Assembly (NCBI RefSeq): GCF_013285555.1
Contig: NZ_JAAXLT010000111.1
Coordinates: forward strand, 1-37,249
Source of the DNA: Candidatus Cyanaurora vandensis
Lineage (GTDB): Bacteria > Cyanobacteriota > Cyanobacteriia > Gloeobacterales > Anthocerotibacteraceae
DNA length: 37,249 bases
Direction: 5' to 3'
In this document: positions 25,572-34,121 of the stretch, one piece after another
Layout of the letters: every line of letters starts with the position of its first letter
Position numbering within the stretch: the stretch's first letter is position 1
The notes under the pieces: model-generated
The model's input: only the letters and a program-made list of their open reading frames with translations
Told to the model about the DNA's origin: nothing
The model's database searches: none
Program-made: the position numbers and the translations under genes

Positions 25572-26591
25572 ATGAGCATTGACCACGACCAACTCTTCAA
25601 ACAACTACTCTCCACCTTCTTCCTCGACTTCCTAGAACTCTTCTTCCCCGAGATTCTGGCCTGTCTGGAACCCGACTCCCTAGTTTTCTTGGAACAAGAG
25701 TTCTTTACCGATATTCCCCTCGGGGAGAAGAAGCTCTTAGATGTGGTGGTCAAAGCCCGTTTCAAGGATGTACCTCTACCGCCAGGACTCGGCAAGGAAA
25801 CCTTCTTCCTGATTCATGTCGAGAACCAAGCCAAGTCTCAACCCGAGTTCTCCGAGCGCGTGTTTCGCTACTTCATCCGCCTCTTTGAGAAGCACAGTCT
25901 GCCCGTCTACCCCATCGTCCTGTTTTCCTTTGAGGAGCCGCTACGCCCGGAACCCAACGCGTTCAAAGTAGAGTTTCCGGGCTTCTTAGTCTTTGACTTT
26001 CACTTCCAGGTCATCCAACTCAATCGTTTAAACTGGCGCGACTTTATGAACCGAGCTAATCCGGTTGCCAGTGCCTTGATGAGCAAGATGCAGATTGCCC
26101 CCGAGGACCGTCCCCGTGTGAAGTTGGCGTGTTTACGGCTCTTGGCAACACTGAAGCTCGACCCCGCGCGGATGCAGTTAATCTCGGGATTCGTTGACAC
26201 CTACTTGCGCCTCACGGAGCCAGAGAAAATTCAGTTTACAGAGCAGTTGGGTACGATGAGGACAGCCGAAAAGGAGCAAGTCGTGCAGATCGTCACCAGT
26301 TGGATGGAAGAAGGGCTTAAACAGGGCAGACAAGAGGGCAGACAAGAGGGCAGACAAGAGGGCAGACAAGAGGGCAGACAAGAGGGCAGACAAGAGGGTG
26401 AGCGACAGGGACAGTTGTCCTTAATCCTGCGCCTCTTGACCCGGCGGTTCGGTCCCCTCCCGCTTGATCTGCAACAGCAGATTGAGCAATCTTCCCTCCC
26501 GCAACTAGAGGCTCTCGGGGAAAACCTACTAGACCTAACCGATAGCGCGGCTCTACAACAGTGGCTCGTCCAAAATCAAGAGGCCGGATGA
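25572..26591 (+). CDS. Rpn/PD-(D/E)XK transposase-like protein with DUF4351 C-terminus
   Basis: A 339-residue protein of a family abundant in cyanobacteria. The N-terminal part (DHDQLFKQLLSTFFLDFLEL, then LLDVVVKARF and FFLIHVENQAKSQPEFSERV) fits a PD-(D/E)XK nuclease fold of the Rpn/YhgA type, with Asp in LLDVVVK and Glu in HVENQ as likely catalytic residues. Near residues 252-275 is a six-fold GRQE repeat. The last ~60 residues (LILRLLTRRFGPLP...QLEALGENLLDL) are DUF4351. Its stop overlaps the start of the Res-like gene as ATGA. Its position between Mod- and Res-like genes suggests insertion into, or recruitment by, the restriction operon. Confidence 0.8.
   Translation: MSIDHDQLFKQLLSTFFLDFLELFFPEILACLEPDSLVFLEQEFFTDIPLGEKKLLDVVVKARFKDVPLPPGLGKETFFLIHVENQAKSQPEFSERVFRYFIRLFEKHSLPVYPIVLFSFEEPLRPEPNAFKVEFPGFLVFDFHFQVIQLNRLNWRDFMNRANPVASALMSKMQIAPEDRPRVKLACLRLLATLKLDPARMQLISGFVDTYLRLTEPEKIQFTEQLGTMRTAEKEQVVQIVTSWMEEGLKQGRQEGRQEGRQEGRQEGRQEGRQEGERQGQLSLILRLLTRRFGPLPLDLQQQIEQSSLPQLEALGENLLDLTDSAALQQWLVQNQEAG
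26325..26396 (+). repeat. Six perfect tandem copies of a 12-bp unit
   Basis: GGCAGACAAGAG is repeated six times without a mismatch inside the Rpn/DUF4351 gene and encodes GRQE six times. Because the unit is a multiple of three, copy-number changes would lengthen or shorten a charged helix without shifting the frame. Perfect identity suggests recent slippage expansion. Confidence 0.95.
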
Positions 26592-27238
26592 ATCGTCAGG
26601 TCAATAGCATCGCCAGTCGTCTAAGCCTGCGCCCGTCCCAGAGTCATTCCTTAGCAATCCTCGGTCGGATCACTGAGCTTGCCCCACCACGTAAAGATGG
26701 CGACACCGGTCTCAGTTTGACTGCGATCCAGCGCGAGTACCCGTCAGTCCTGGACTTTGAACGCGAGTTCCCTTCTCTCTGCTTTGCCCTAGCGACGGGT
26801 GTGGGGAAGACCCACTTGATGGGTGCCTTCATCCGTTATCTACACTTAGCCCACGGCATCAAAAACTTCATTGTCCTCGCCCCTAACCTGACGATTTACA
26901 AAAAACTAATTGCTGATTTCACCCCCAACACCCTCAAGTATGTCTTCAAAGGCATCACCGAGTTTGCAACTGATCCGCCAGAAATTATCACCGGCGATGC
27001 CTACGAGTCACGGACCGGGACCCTATTTGATGAACTGATTCGCTGCAAAATTAATATCTTCAACATCGCCAAGATTAACTCCGAAGTGCGCGGGGGTACA
27101 TCGCCCCGGATTAAGCGGCTCTCTGAATACATCGGGGAGAGCTATTTCGACTATCTTGCGGGCCTACCAGACTTGGTATTGTTGATGGATGAGTCCCACC
27201 ATTACCAAGTCGCGCCTGGGTACCTACCTCATCCTTAA
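26588..27238 (+). pseudogene. 5' fragment of a type III restriction (Res) helicase subunit
   Basis: The 216-residue product begins MNRQVNSIASRLSLRPSQ, as expected for Res subunits, and has Walker A ATGVGKTHLM (69-75) and the DEAD-type box LLMDESHHY (201-206). Immediately after DESHHY the sequence becomes VAPGYLPHP and stops; relatives continue for several hundred residues through the second helicase domain and a PD-(D/E)XK nuclease. The start at 26588 overlaps the upstream stop as ATGA; an upstream in-frame ATG at 26561 is less likely. The break lies 3 bases from the cas6 stop codon, so the type I-D locus or a recombination joining it removed the rest. Confidence 0.85.
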
Positions 27239-27241
27239 AAT

Positions 27242-28066
27242 CTAAGGTTTTAACAGACGAGTCACTTGGCCCATGCCCATCGTGGTTTTGCGGCCTGAGC
27301 CCGTAAAAAAGAGGTAGTCAGCGAGGGCATTAACCTGTTGAATCAAGTGTGGTTCCAGGGCACCAAACAGACGATAGGTCGCTGTACCCAAACAGCCGAT
27401 AAACGTACTCCGGGTATCTTGATGAACTCCGGTATGTAGGTCAAACCGGGTTGGATGTAAATGTTCAGTAATCAGTTCCAAGAGGTTGAGAGCGAGCGGG
27501 ACCGTCGCATATTCCTGCCAACGTCGGTAGGGGGTTGCGAACAGACTGCGGGGCACAGGCAGGGCACTATCATAGGTGCCTTGGCGAAAGGCCGTCGGGG
27601 TACGGAACTGGAGGGTGATATCCCGCTGGTCTGGCGAGGCTTGGGCAAGGAGGTCTGGGTAAGAGATCGTCGCGGCCCACCCCCCAGAGGGAGCCGCACC
27701 CGTACTGAGGATATGGCTCAGGCGTAAGGAGGCCGGCCCCAACTGCCAGGAGACGGGCTGTAACCCCAACCACAGACTCCCCAACCGCGCAAATAGCTGC
27801 TCCTCCAACAGACACAACCGCCACCAACAGGGGGTCCCCGCTGGGATGTCGCGGGGGCGGCGCGTCCCTGAGTCTAACCCCGGTCCCACTTGCAACGGAC
27901 TGACGGCAAAGGCTTTAGCAATCCGTTCCTCGTGGAGTTCGGCACTCAAGCTCGGGTCTACTTCTCGGACTAAGTGCAAAAATAGGGCGTGTAAATGACG
28001 GCCCTCGGTGAAATGGGCGGGGATGGTCTGCTCAGGAACAAGATGGATGGTCAGACTGTGGGGCAT
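27242..28066 (-). CDS. cas6: Cas6 pre-crRNA endoribonuclease (type I-D)
   Basis: Cas6 cuts the CRISPR transcript within repeats to give crRNAs. The 274-residue protein has two ferredoxin-like halves and the C-terminal Gly-rich loop GSGRKTTMGMGQ (256-267), the family signature. It starts MPHSLTIHLVPEQTIPAHFTEGRHLHALFLHL, with the His-containing helix typical of the first half. It is the last gene of the operon, 4 bases after csc1. The cas4-cas1-cas2 genes that commonly follow are absent; instead the truncated Res gene converges on it. Confidence 0.9.
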   Translation of the reverse strand: MPHSLTIHLVPEQTIPAHFTEGRHLHALFLHLVREVDPSLSAELHEERIAKAFAVSPLQVGPGLDSGTRRPRDIPAGTPCWWRLCLLEEQLFARLGSLWLGLQPVSWQLGPASLRLSHILSTGAAPSGGWAATISYPDLLAQASPDQRDITLQFRTPTAFRQGTYDSALPVPRSLFATPYRRWQEYATVPLALNLLELITEHLHPTRFDLHTGVHQDTRSTFIGCLGTATYRLFGALEPHLIQQVNALADYLFFTGSGRKTTMGMGQVTRLLKP

Positions 28067-28070
28067 AGGT

Positions 28071-28775
28071 TTAGCTAAGTTGGAAACGAAATTGCATCTG
28101 GGCCGGGAGTTTGAAGCCGTCTAGGTTGTAATAATGTCCCCGGAGTTGGACGTTTTGAATCAAACTGACCGGAGGCATGTTAAGAACGTCGTAGGCAAAA
28201 ACTTGATGTTGAAACATCACATCTAGGGGATTAAGGGGGTGGGAGCAAGTGAAATTTTGCGGATTGGGGCTGGGTTGAGCCTCGTGTTCGACTCTACTCA
28301 CCATCGCCTTACTTAACCACTTACCTAAACGGACCCAGCGGGGTAGGACTAGGGGGGCAGTACTAATGACAAAGAACTCGAAAATACTCTCGGTTGCAAT
28401 CTCTTTAGCCCGTCCAAAACTGGGAATATTCTTTTGGGTCTTCTCCATTTCAACGTGGTAATTGTTATTGGCGTACTTCCAGGTATGAAGGACGGCGGTG
28501 TGATTCAACGCACGGGCAGGCGTGACGTAGATGCCTTGACGGTTGAGGGGTGCGAGATGTGCTTCATAACGAGGTACCTGTTCAGCACAGAAATAATGGT
28601 ACCCCTGCTCGGGGGGGACTTGGGTACCATGGCGTTCGCTGTCCACCAAGCCGAGCGCGTAGGCGAGGGCGTAGTTATGGAGAATAGGTTCAGTCTCGTA
28701 AAGCCGACCGATCTCACGAGTGGCATAGTAGAGGCTATCGTGTAACTCCAATTGGCACTTGTAAATGTGGGCCAT
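28071..28775 (-). CDS. csc1: Csc1, Cas5 of type I-D
   Basis: Csc1 (Cas5d-D) caps the 5' handle end of the crRNA in the type I-D Cascade. The 234-residue protein begins MAHIYKCQLELHDSLYYATREIGRLYETEPILHNYALAYALG, the characteristic Csc1 start with the RAMP first strand. It continues with QGYHYFCAEQVPRYEAHLAPL and a C-terminal NVQLRGHYYNLDGFKLP. Gaps of 2 and 4 bases to csc2 and cas6 point to coupled translation. Confidence 0.9.
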   Translation of the reverse strand: MAHIYKCQLELHDSLYYATREIGRLYETEPILHNYALAYALGLVDSERHGTQVPPEQGYHYFCAEQVPRYEAHLAPLNRQGIYVTPARALNHTAVLHTWKYANNNYHVEMEKTQKNIPSFGRAKEIATESIFEFFVISTAPLVLPRWVRLGKWLSKAMVSRVEHEAQPSPNPQNFTCSHPLNPLDVMFQHQVFAYDVLNMPPVSLIQNVQLRGHYYNLDGFKLPAQMQFRFQLS

Positions 28776-28777
28776 GG

Positions 28778-29788
28778 TTAGACCTTTGCTTTAGCAGGTG
28801 TTTTCTTCTTGGCAACGAATTCATCGAAGTAATTTTTGGCTTCGTTGTCCGCTTGGGTCAGAATCGCCCTCATACCTTCCGCAGTCCCCGTCAGGCCCTT
28901 GACCTCAGCGAGCAGCGGCGTGAAGGCTTCTCCAATGAAATCGGTATGCACGATGTATTCTTCCTGGAGTAACGCTTGGATGGTTTGCTCAGCCGCGCTC
29001 AAGACTTCATCTTCATTCAAAGGATCTAAGGAGTGAAGTGCGGTGGCGGGTAGTTGGTCGTAAATCGCCTGGGTCCAACGCAAGTTACTGGTAATCTCAC
29101 CATCGGCAAAAACTACCCCGACCAATTCGTTACGGACCCGGCCCGTGCGAGTAGTCTGGGCACCGTAGTGGCGTGTCCGCAAGATGTTGTTAAAAACATA
29201 GAGGAAACTGGCTTCGGTAGGGTCCTTCAGGGTGACAATGCTCGGGAAAAAGACTTGGGGTTTGATGTGGTCTTGTTGGTTAATCCGGCTGGTCACTTCG
29301 CCAATCTTGGTGTCGCCCTCACCTTTGGAGGCCATAGTTCCATTCTCATAGGGCGCGTTGAGGGTAAAGGTTTCGTGGGAACCGTCAAAAGCTTTGATGG
29401 AAAAAGCTGTATCCACCACCACTTTTGATTTCTCAGAGCCAGAGTCCCCGATTGCAAAACCATAAATAATACAGTCGGGGTTATTCATGGCGAACTTGAC
29501 GTTGTACTCGCACTCCTTAGCCGTCATCAAACCGTAGCTCCGTAACAGTTCACGACCCACTAAACGCTCAGGGGTGGATTGTTTGCGCTTAAACATCGCT
29601 AGACGGCTGATGGTTTCCGCTTGGGTTCTACCCGCCCGTACTCGGGCTTTATTGAGTTCAGCATCGGTCTGGAAGAGTGGGTAAGATTCCGTGATGCGGA
29701 TAGTTAAAAAGTGGACATACTTGCCCATGGGCTTGTAGGGAATGGCGGTGTGGAAAAGGTTGGCAGGAAGGGTCTTGAGAAATGACAT
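28778..29788 (-). CDS. csc2: Csc2, Cas7 backbone of type I-D
   Basis: Csc2 (Cas7d) forms the helical backbone along the crRNA. The 336-residue protein starts MSFLKTLPANLFHTAIPYKPMGKYVHFLTIRITESYPLFQTDAELNKARV and has the conserved ITRIN-type region (GEVTSRINQQDHIKPQVFFPSIV) and NNILRTRHYGAQTTRTGRVRN, the RNA-binding and thumb segments. It ends with a basic tail (KKKTPAKAKV). A strong AAGGAGAT element precedes its ATG, consistent with the high copy number needed in the complex. It lies 28 bases after cas10d, the largest gap within the operon. Confidence 0.92.
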   Translation of the reverse strand: MSFLKTLPANLFHTAIPYKPMGKYVHFLTIRITESYPLFQTDAELNKARVRAGRTQAETISRLAMFKRKQSTPERLVGRELLRSYGLMTAKECEYNVKFAMNNPDCIIYGFAIGDSGSEKSKVVVDTAFSIKAFDGSHETFTLNAPYENGTMASKGEGDTKIGEVTSRINQQDHIKPQVFFPSIVTLKDPTEASFLYVFNNILRTRHYGAQTTRTGRVRNELVGVVFADGEITSNLRWTQAIYDQLPATALHSLDPLNEDEVLSAAEQTIQALLQEEYIVHTDFIGEAFTPLLAEVKGLTGTAEGMRAILTQADNEAKNYFDEFVAKKKTPAKAKV

Positions 29789-29816
29789 GAGTTATCTCCT
29801 TGATTGAGGGGTTGAG

Positions 29817-32800
29817 TTAAACAGATTCAGAATCAGACTCAGATTCTTCTTCAGCAGGGTCTTGGTCCAGCTTCTCGGTGTCAACTGCTTGCGCTTTTCT
29901 CGCTTGATTCTCCTTATCCTGGTCTAAACGGTACAAAAATTCACAGGTATCTTTAATCAGGTTTAGTTGACGGCCTGACAGACGTGCCCGGTCGCCTGCA
30001 AAAGATTGTTCAAAAACATCCTGGACAAAATAACAAGCGTACTCAAGGATCGCCTGACGTTCTTCCTCTCGTTGCTGGTTAGTAAAAACAACTCGGCCTT
30101 CAGCACGGGAATTACGAACCCGGTCCATCAACCGGAAGACACGGGCTGCAACCATATCTACCAGCGTTTGACCCTGATGCATGGGCTCAGCTTCTAAGAT
30201 GGTTTGAGCGGCAGTGTCAATCGGCTTAAGGACGGCGTTGGTCTTTGGGTTGTACATACGGTCGGCTCTGTAGAAGCGACGGTATAAAGTCGTCAACTGA
30301 CGGGGATGATGGAGGGGCGAGGCGGGATTCACATGTAGCTCCTGGGTAATGGATGAATAGATGATGAGCGGGTCAAAACAAGGATAAAAATCGTATGCGT
30401 AAAGCTGGATTTTCTCAATGCGGGGCGCGTCAATTTTTTGGTTGCGGACCCAGCGGTTAAGATAACTGAAGACGTAGAGAGGACTGGTCTCAAAGTCCTT
30501 TGCTAGCTCCGTGAATCTACCCCAGTTGGGGTCATAGCCTGTGGAACTCTGGCGGCTATTCACATCCATATGGATTGCGTAGGCCGCCGTCAGTACGTTA
30601 AGCGGGGCGGGAAAGAGGTTTTTCTCATCATCTTTCCAGCCCTGGAGTAAATGATCCAGCCGGAAGCGGTCACGCTTGAGTAAGACCTGGAATGCCTGGG
30701 GCGCACTGTCAAGAAATACACTCTCCTCAAACTCACTGCCGTCGTTAAACGGCGGAATGGGTGACTCAGAGGCTACGGTTTTCACATCCAGAATCAAGGG
30801 GCAAGCGAGGGCCAACCAAGCGGGCATCACCCAGGATTCGGTATCGGTAGGATCACGTCCTGGCGGTAGAGCCATAAAGTAAAAGGTTAGAGGTTGGTCC
30901 TCCGGGTAAGTGAGTCGAAAGGTCCGGTCTGATCTGTACTGGGGGTCATCCCTGGGTAAAGTTCTCCTGTACTGGAGATCTTCATCTAGCAAGAATGCAT
31001 CTACCTCTTGGTAACGCTTCTTACTGAAATCAGCTTGGAGGTCTTTGTTGATGAAGTGATTGCGTAACTTGAGGTCAAAACGAGTTTGGCTGATATCGTT
31101 GTAAGCCATGTGGAGGAAGCGGTTGGTCTCCGGGGTGCAGTAATAGGTGGGGTAGAAATAGAGATAACGGTATTTAGCGTCCTCAAATTTCTTGCCGATC
31201 GCTTGCGTCTGGTTCATTAGCACCTGTCGAAGCATCATCTCAATACCGGCAATACTGGAGATATTCCGTTTAGCATTAGACCCACCCAGCATTTGTTTGT
31301 TGGTGTACACCTGAGGGGTAAAAAGGACCGAAGATTCCATCTGTTCAGTCACTGTATAGGCAGAGTGAGAGATGGAGCAGATGAGTTGACGGCCCCGCCC
31401 GTTTTTCTTAGCGGTGGTGTAACGGTCCAGTTCATCCTTGAAGTTCTCGTGGATGGCTTGAGTGCGGGTTGGACCATCGTTAAGGACTTCAGGGGTGCGA
31501 TGGGGAAGGATCACTACGCGCTCTACCCACAGGCGTAGGTCGGCCCAACCATCAGGGATCTGATATTGAATTAAAATAGGTTGGGTAAGCTTTGTCACTT
31601 GAGCAGCAAGGGCCTGACAAACGGAGCGCATATTCTCTACATCTACATCAGGGTTATGTTCCAGATATTTCGCTGCCAGGAAATACCAACTGTAGGGAAC
31701 TCCACCTGTATTACCCTTGAGATTATTTTCCTTCAAGCTCTCATTGATCCGTTCAATAGCGCGGATAGCAGGTAGATATTGGGTTAGGTTCCAGGCTTGG
31801 ATGATCTCTTGAATTAAGTCCAGTTGAGGTACGGGCGGAAGTAACTTAGCTTCTTTGTCTTTCTTGTTAGTCTCTTTGTCCTGTTTAATGACTTCTTCTA
31901 TCATCCGCAATCGTTCACCCCAAATCTTCCGGCTCACTAAGTCCCCGAATTCGGCAAGCTGGTCAACACGAATATCATCTCCAAAAGTAAAATCGTAGTT
32001 AGCTGGTAAAATTTGCTGTTGTTGCAATTTCACCAAGTTTTCACTCCGGCTTTGAGCGACAGAGGGTTTCTGGAGATTCATAATCCGCAGGACAGCCCGG
32101 ACTCCTACTGCCATCAAGCCAGCGTCATCAAAAAACAACGAATAGTAATCGGCATATTTCATGCCTTTACCATCCCGCCCGAACCCCGTCTGCCGCAACA
32201 TCAGTTGGTCCGCACAAAGACTCTTAATTTTGGTGACTACTCGTTCGGGTAGCTCAGCTGAATCAATGGGTGGAGCGTTCCGGGTAGCGAGATAGATTAC
32301 CCCGGTGGGTAGGTACAGTAGCTTGGTGTAATAAGTAGCTGTCTTGGTGTTGAGAGCGGTATGGGCTTCCATGACTGCATTATTAACCACGTTGGTTAGA
32401 ACGCCCCGATTTTCGGTAATACTGTGATAGGTCAACTGTAACTCACCGTCACTTAAACTATGCATCAACGCTTTAAGCCGAGAGTGTTCTGCATCTTGAG
32501 GGTGTTTGATGATGGAAGAGAAAGAATCTGCTAAACAGCTTAAGTCAGTGAGACAGATAAGCGTTGAGTCCTTAAGGACAGGCTGTAATCCATATTCTGA
32601 AAAATTCCAGTTGGTATCCCAGCGGCGTTGAGCATTGTAAGCGATGCACAGGGAGTCATCCAGGTATTCGAGATAGGCCGTTGGGTTCTCGGGGTTAAAG
32701 AAGTAATCTAAACCCAAAGACTGAAGCTTGTCATCAAAGATGCGACGTTGCTCACCCAAAGGTAGTTTGCGACAGTTATCAGGTGTATCAGAAAACTTTT

Positions 32801-33263
32801 CAAAGTCGTGCAAGATAAAACCCATCACCAACAACCGCCGTTCCCGCTCCTGTATCCGACGCGCCACAGTAGTATCTAGTTGTTCTAAGCATTGCTCAAC
32901 TAGGTTGGCTGGGAAAAGACCATTGAGCAAGTGAGTGTTCAAAGACTGGTCCTTAGCATTGTCGCGGCGGACCTCGGGCTTGCCTTCCTTTTTATTCTTG
33001 CGGTCTAGCTCTTCAAAGAACTCTCCTCCTTTGGCTGTCACCCCGATGGCTTGCTGAAGTAAGTGTGGTAGGACATACTCAGCGAAGTCTGACATGACGT
33101 TGTCATCAGGATTCTGAGAACGGATTGCCTCTCGAAGAAGTTTGAGGGTTAGGAGTTCGCGGGGACCTTCCTCAAGCGTGGTCTCAGTTCTTTCAAAACT
33201 CGTATCATCCGGTAGTTCGTCTAGAGCTTCAACATCATCAAATTCATCAAACTCGTTGGTCAT
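29817..33263 (-). CDS. cas10d: Cas10d, large subunit of type I-D with HD nuclease motif
   Basis: Cas10d is the large subunit of type I-D and in this subtype carries the HD nuclease that Cas3 has elsewhere. The 1148-residue protein has an acidic start, then SLNTHLLNGLFP (His 111) and LLVMGFILHDFEKFSD (His-Asp at 152-153), the HD-type site. The long middle part is palm-like and helical; the C-terminus has an acidic tail (EEESESDSESV). The ATG at 33263 is chosen because GGAGA lies 7-11 bases upstream and it gives a normal start; the frame is open to 33365 inside hepT without family support. It overlaps the end of hepT by 17 bases, so its translation is probably coupled to the toxin gene. Confidence 0.93.
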   Translation of the reverse strand: MTNEFDEFDDVEALDELPDDTSFERTETTLEEGPRELLTLKLLREAIRSQNPDDNVMSDFAEYVLPHLLQQAIGVTAKGGEFFEELDRKNKKEGKPEVRRDNAKDQSLNTHLLNGLFPANLVEQCLEQLDTTVARRIQERERRLLVMGFILHDFEKFSDTPDNCRKLPLGEQRRIFDDKLQSLGLDYFFNPENPTAYLEYLDDSLCIAYNAQRRWDTNWNFSEYGLQPVLKDSTLICLTDLSCLADSFSSIIKHPQDAEHSRLKALMHSLSDGELQLTYHSITENRGVLTNVVNNAVMEAHTALNTKTATYYTKLLYLPTGVIYLATRNAPPIDSAELPERVVTKIKSLCADQLMLRQTGFGRDGKGMKYADYYSLFFDDAGLMAVGVRAVLRIMNLQKPSVAQSRSENLVKLQQQQILPANYDFTFGDDIRVDQLAEFGDLVSRKIWGERLRMIEEVIKQDKETNKKDKEAKLLPPVPQLDLIQEIIQAWNLTQYLPAIRAIERINESLKENNLKGNTGGVPYSWYFLAAKYLEHNPDVDVENMRSVCQALAAQVTKLTQPILIQYQIPDGWADLRLWVERVVILPHRTPEVLNDGPTRTQAIHENFKDELDRYTTAKKNGRGRQLICSISHSAYTVTEQMESSVLFTPQVYTNKQMLGGSNAKRNISSIAGIEMMLRQVLMNQTQAIGKKFEDAKYRYLYFYPTYYCTPETNRFLHMAYNDISQTRFDLKLRNHFINKDLQADFSKKRYQEVDAFLLDEDLQYRRTLPRDDPQYRSDRTFRLTYPEDQPLTFYFMALPPGRDPTDTESWVMPAWLALACPLILDVKTVASESPIPPFNDGSEFEESVFLDSAPQAFQVLLKRDRFRLDHLLQGWKDDEKNLFPAPLNVLTAAYAIHMDVNSRQSSTGYDPNWGRFTELAKDFETSPLYVFSYLNRWVRNQKIDAPRIEKIQLYAYDFYPCFDPLIIYSSITQELHVNPASPLHHPRQLTTLYRRFYRADRMYNPKTNAVLKPIDTAAQTILEAEPMHQGQTLVDMVAARVFRLMDRVRNSRAEGRVVFTNQQREEERQAILEYACYFVQDVFEQSFAGDRARLSGRQLNLIKDTCEFLYRLDQDKENQARKAQAVDTEKLDQDPAEEESESDSESV

Positions 33264-33690
33264 TTTCTTTCTCCAGGTATTGGTTAATTTGTTGGACGTA
33301 GCGCGGGTAGTATTGTAGAGTTTTAGCAACAGCTCTAAATACAATCTCAGGGTCAATCTCATCATACCTATGAACTAGACGATTGCGCAAGCCACTTGAC
33401 GGTGCCAATTCCTCGGCCAGTTCTCTGGTTATAAATCCATAATTTCCTGCCTCAATGAACGAACTGTAGTAAGTTTCTGGAGTAATTTGGTGGACACGGA
33501 CCAGTAGGTGAGAGTTAACATCAGATGCTACCTCCACAACGAGATGTAAGATGCGTTCAGCAAAAATCTGTTTTTCAAAATCATCTAGGTAATCGCTCAA
33601 GGACAGGTTTTCAAATGGCTTGAGATAAGTAAGGTACTTGAGCATAAACGCAAGCTTCCGTTCAACAATCTGGCGGTCTGCTAAGGTCAT
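33247..33690 (-). CDS. hepT: HepT-like HEPN ribonuclease toxin (DUF86)
   Basis: HEPN toxins of this class are RNases that cleave or trim RNA and are silenced when the partner MntA transfers AMP to a tyrosine. The 147-residue protein has the complete RX4HXY motif: R102, H107 and Y109 in LRNRLVHRYDEID, plus the usual helical DUF86 body. ATG 33690 is preferred because it overlaps the mntA stop as ATGA; the alternative at 33699 adds three residues. Its 3' end lies inside the cas10d start, so toxin, antitoxin and Cas10d are expressed from one message. HEPN/MNT pairs are widespread, but insertion inside an interference operon is unusual. Confidence 0.9.
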   Translation of the reverse strand: MTLADRQIVERKLAFMLKYLTYLKPFENLSLSDYLDDFEKQIFAERILHLVVEVASDVNSHLLVRVHQITPETYYSSFIEAGNYGFITRELAEELAPSSGLRNRLVHRYDEIDPEIVFRAVAKTLQYYPRYVQQINQYLEKENDQRV

Positions 33691-34121
33691 AATCCCCACC
33701 GTTGTAAGCTCAATTTAATACTCTCCCTCCCAGCTTGACGAAATTTTTCTGTATCTGCGTAAGTTTTCCAAGCTTTACTGTGAAACTTGATGAACTCTCC
33801 CTCCTCTCTCTCATAGAGAAGCTGACCATCACGAGCAACCATAAATCCTAACAAGGGTGAGCAATGATTGAGTTCAACTACATCCACTTTATCTCCAACA
33901 ATAGCAAAGACCTGAGCTAAAACATGATCCACCTCAAATCGTCTAAATCCTTCCTGTTCCCCAGCCCAATATTCCTCGTCGTACATTACTCCAAAATCCC
34001 AGTCACTGTTGAAGTGTACGTGTCCTGTGGCCTGAGAGCCAAAGAGGACTAGAAATTTAAGGTAGGGGAGTTGTTGAGCGAGTATAAGATTTAGAGTTTC
34101 TGATTGAGCTAATTCAATCAT
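33687..34121 (-). CDS. mntA: MntA-like nucleotidyltransferase antitoxin
   Basis: MntA is a minimal nucleotidyltransferase that AMPylates its HEPN partner. The 144-residue protein has an exact GSX10DXD motif: G28-S29 and D40-W-D42 in FGSQATGHVHFNSDWDFG, with a third acidic residue likely in KVDVVEL. The ATG at 34121 has an AAGGAGAGGGTG run just upstream and is preferred to 34160. It overlaps the upstream coiled-coil gene by 8 bases and hepT by 4. Base composition is more AT-rich than in the cas genes around it, suggesting separate acquisition. Confidence 0.9.
   Translation of the reverse strand: MIELAQSETLNLILAQQLPYLKFLVLFGSQATGHVHFNSDWDFGVMYDEEYWAGEQEGFRRFEVDHVLAQVFAIVGDKVDVVELNHCSPLLGFMVARDGQLLYEREEGEFIKFHSKAWKTYADTEKFRQAGRESIKLSLQRWGL

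Noticed and set aside
27220-27245. TTAAAA...TTTTAA hairpin as terminator of the cas operon
   Set aside because: The stem is short and AT-only and no following T-tract is seen on the minus strand.
33264-33365. Longer Cas10d start inside hepT
   Set aside because: The extra 34 residues are the complement-frame shadow of the HEPN gene; the ATG at 33263 has a proper ribosome binding site.
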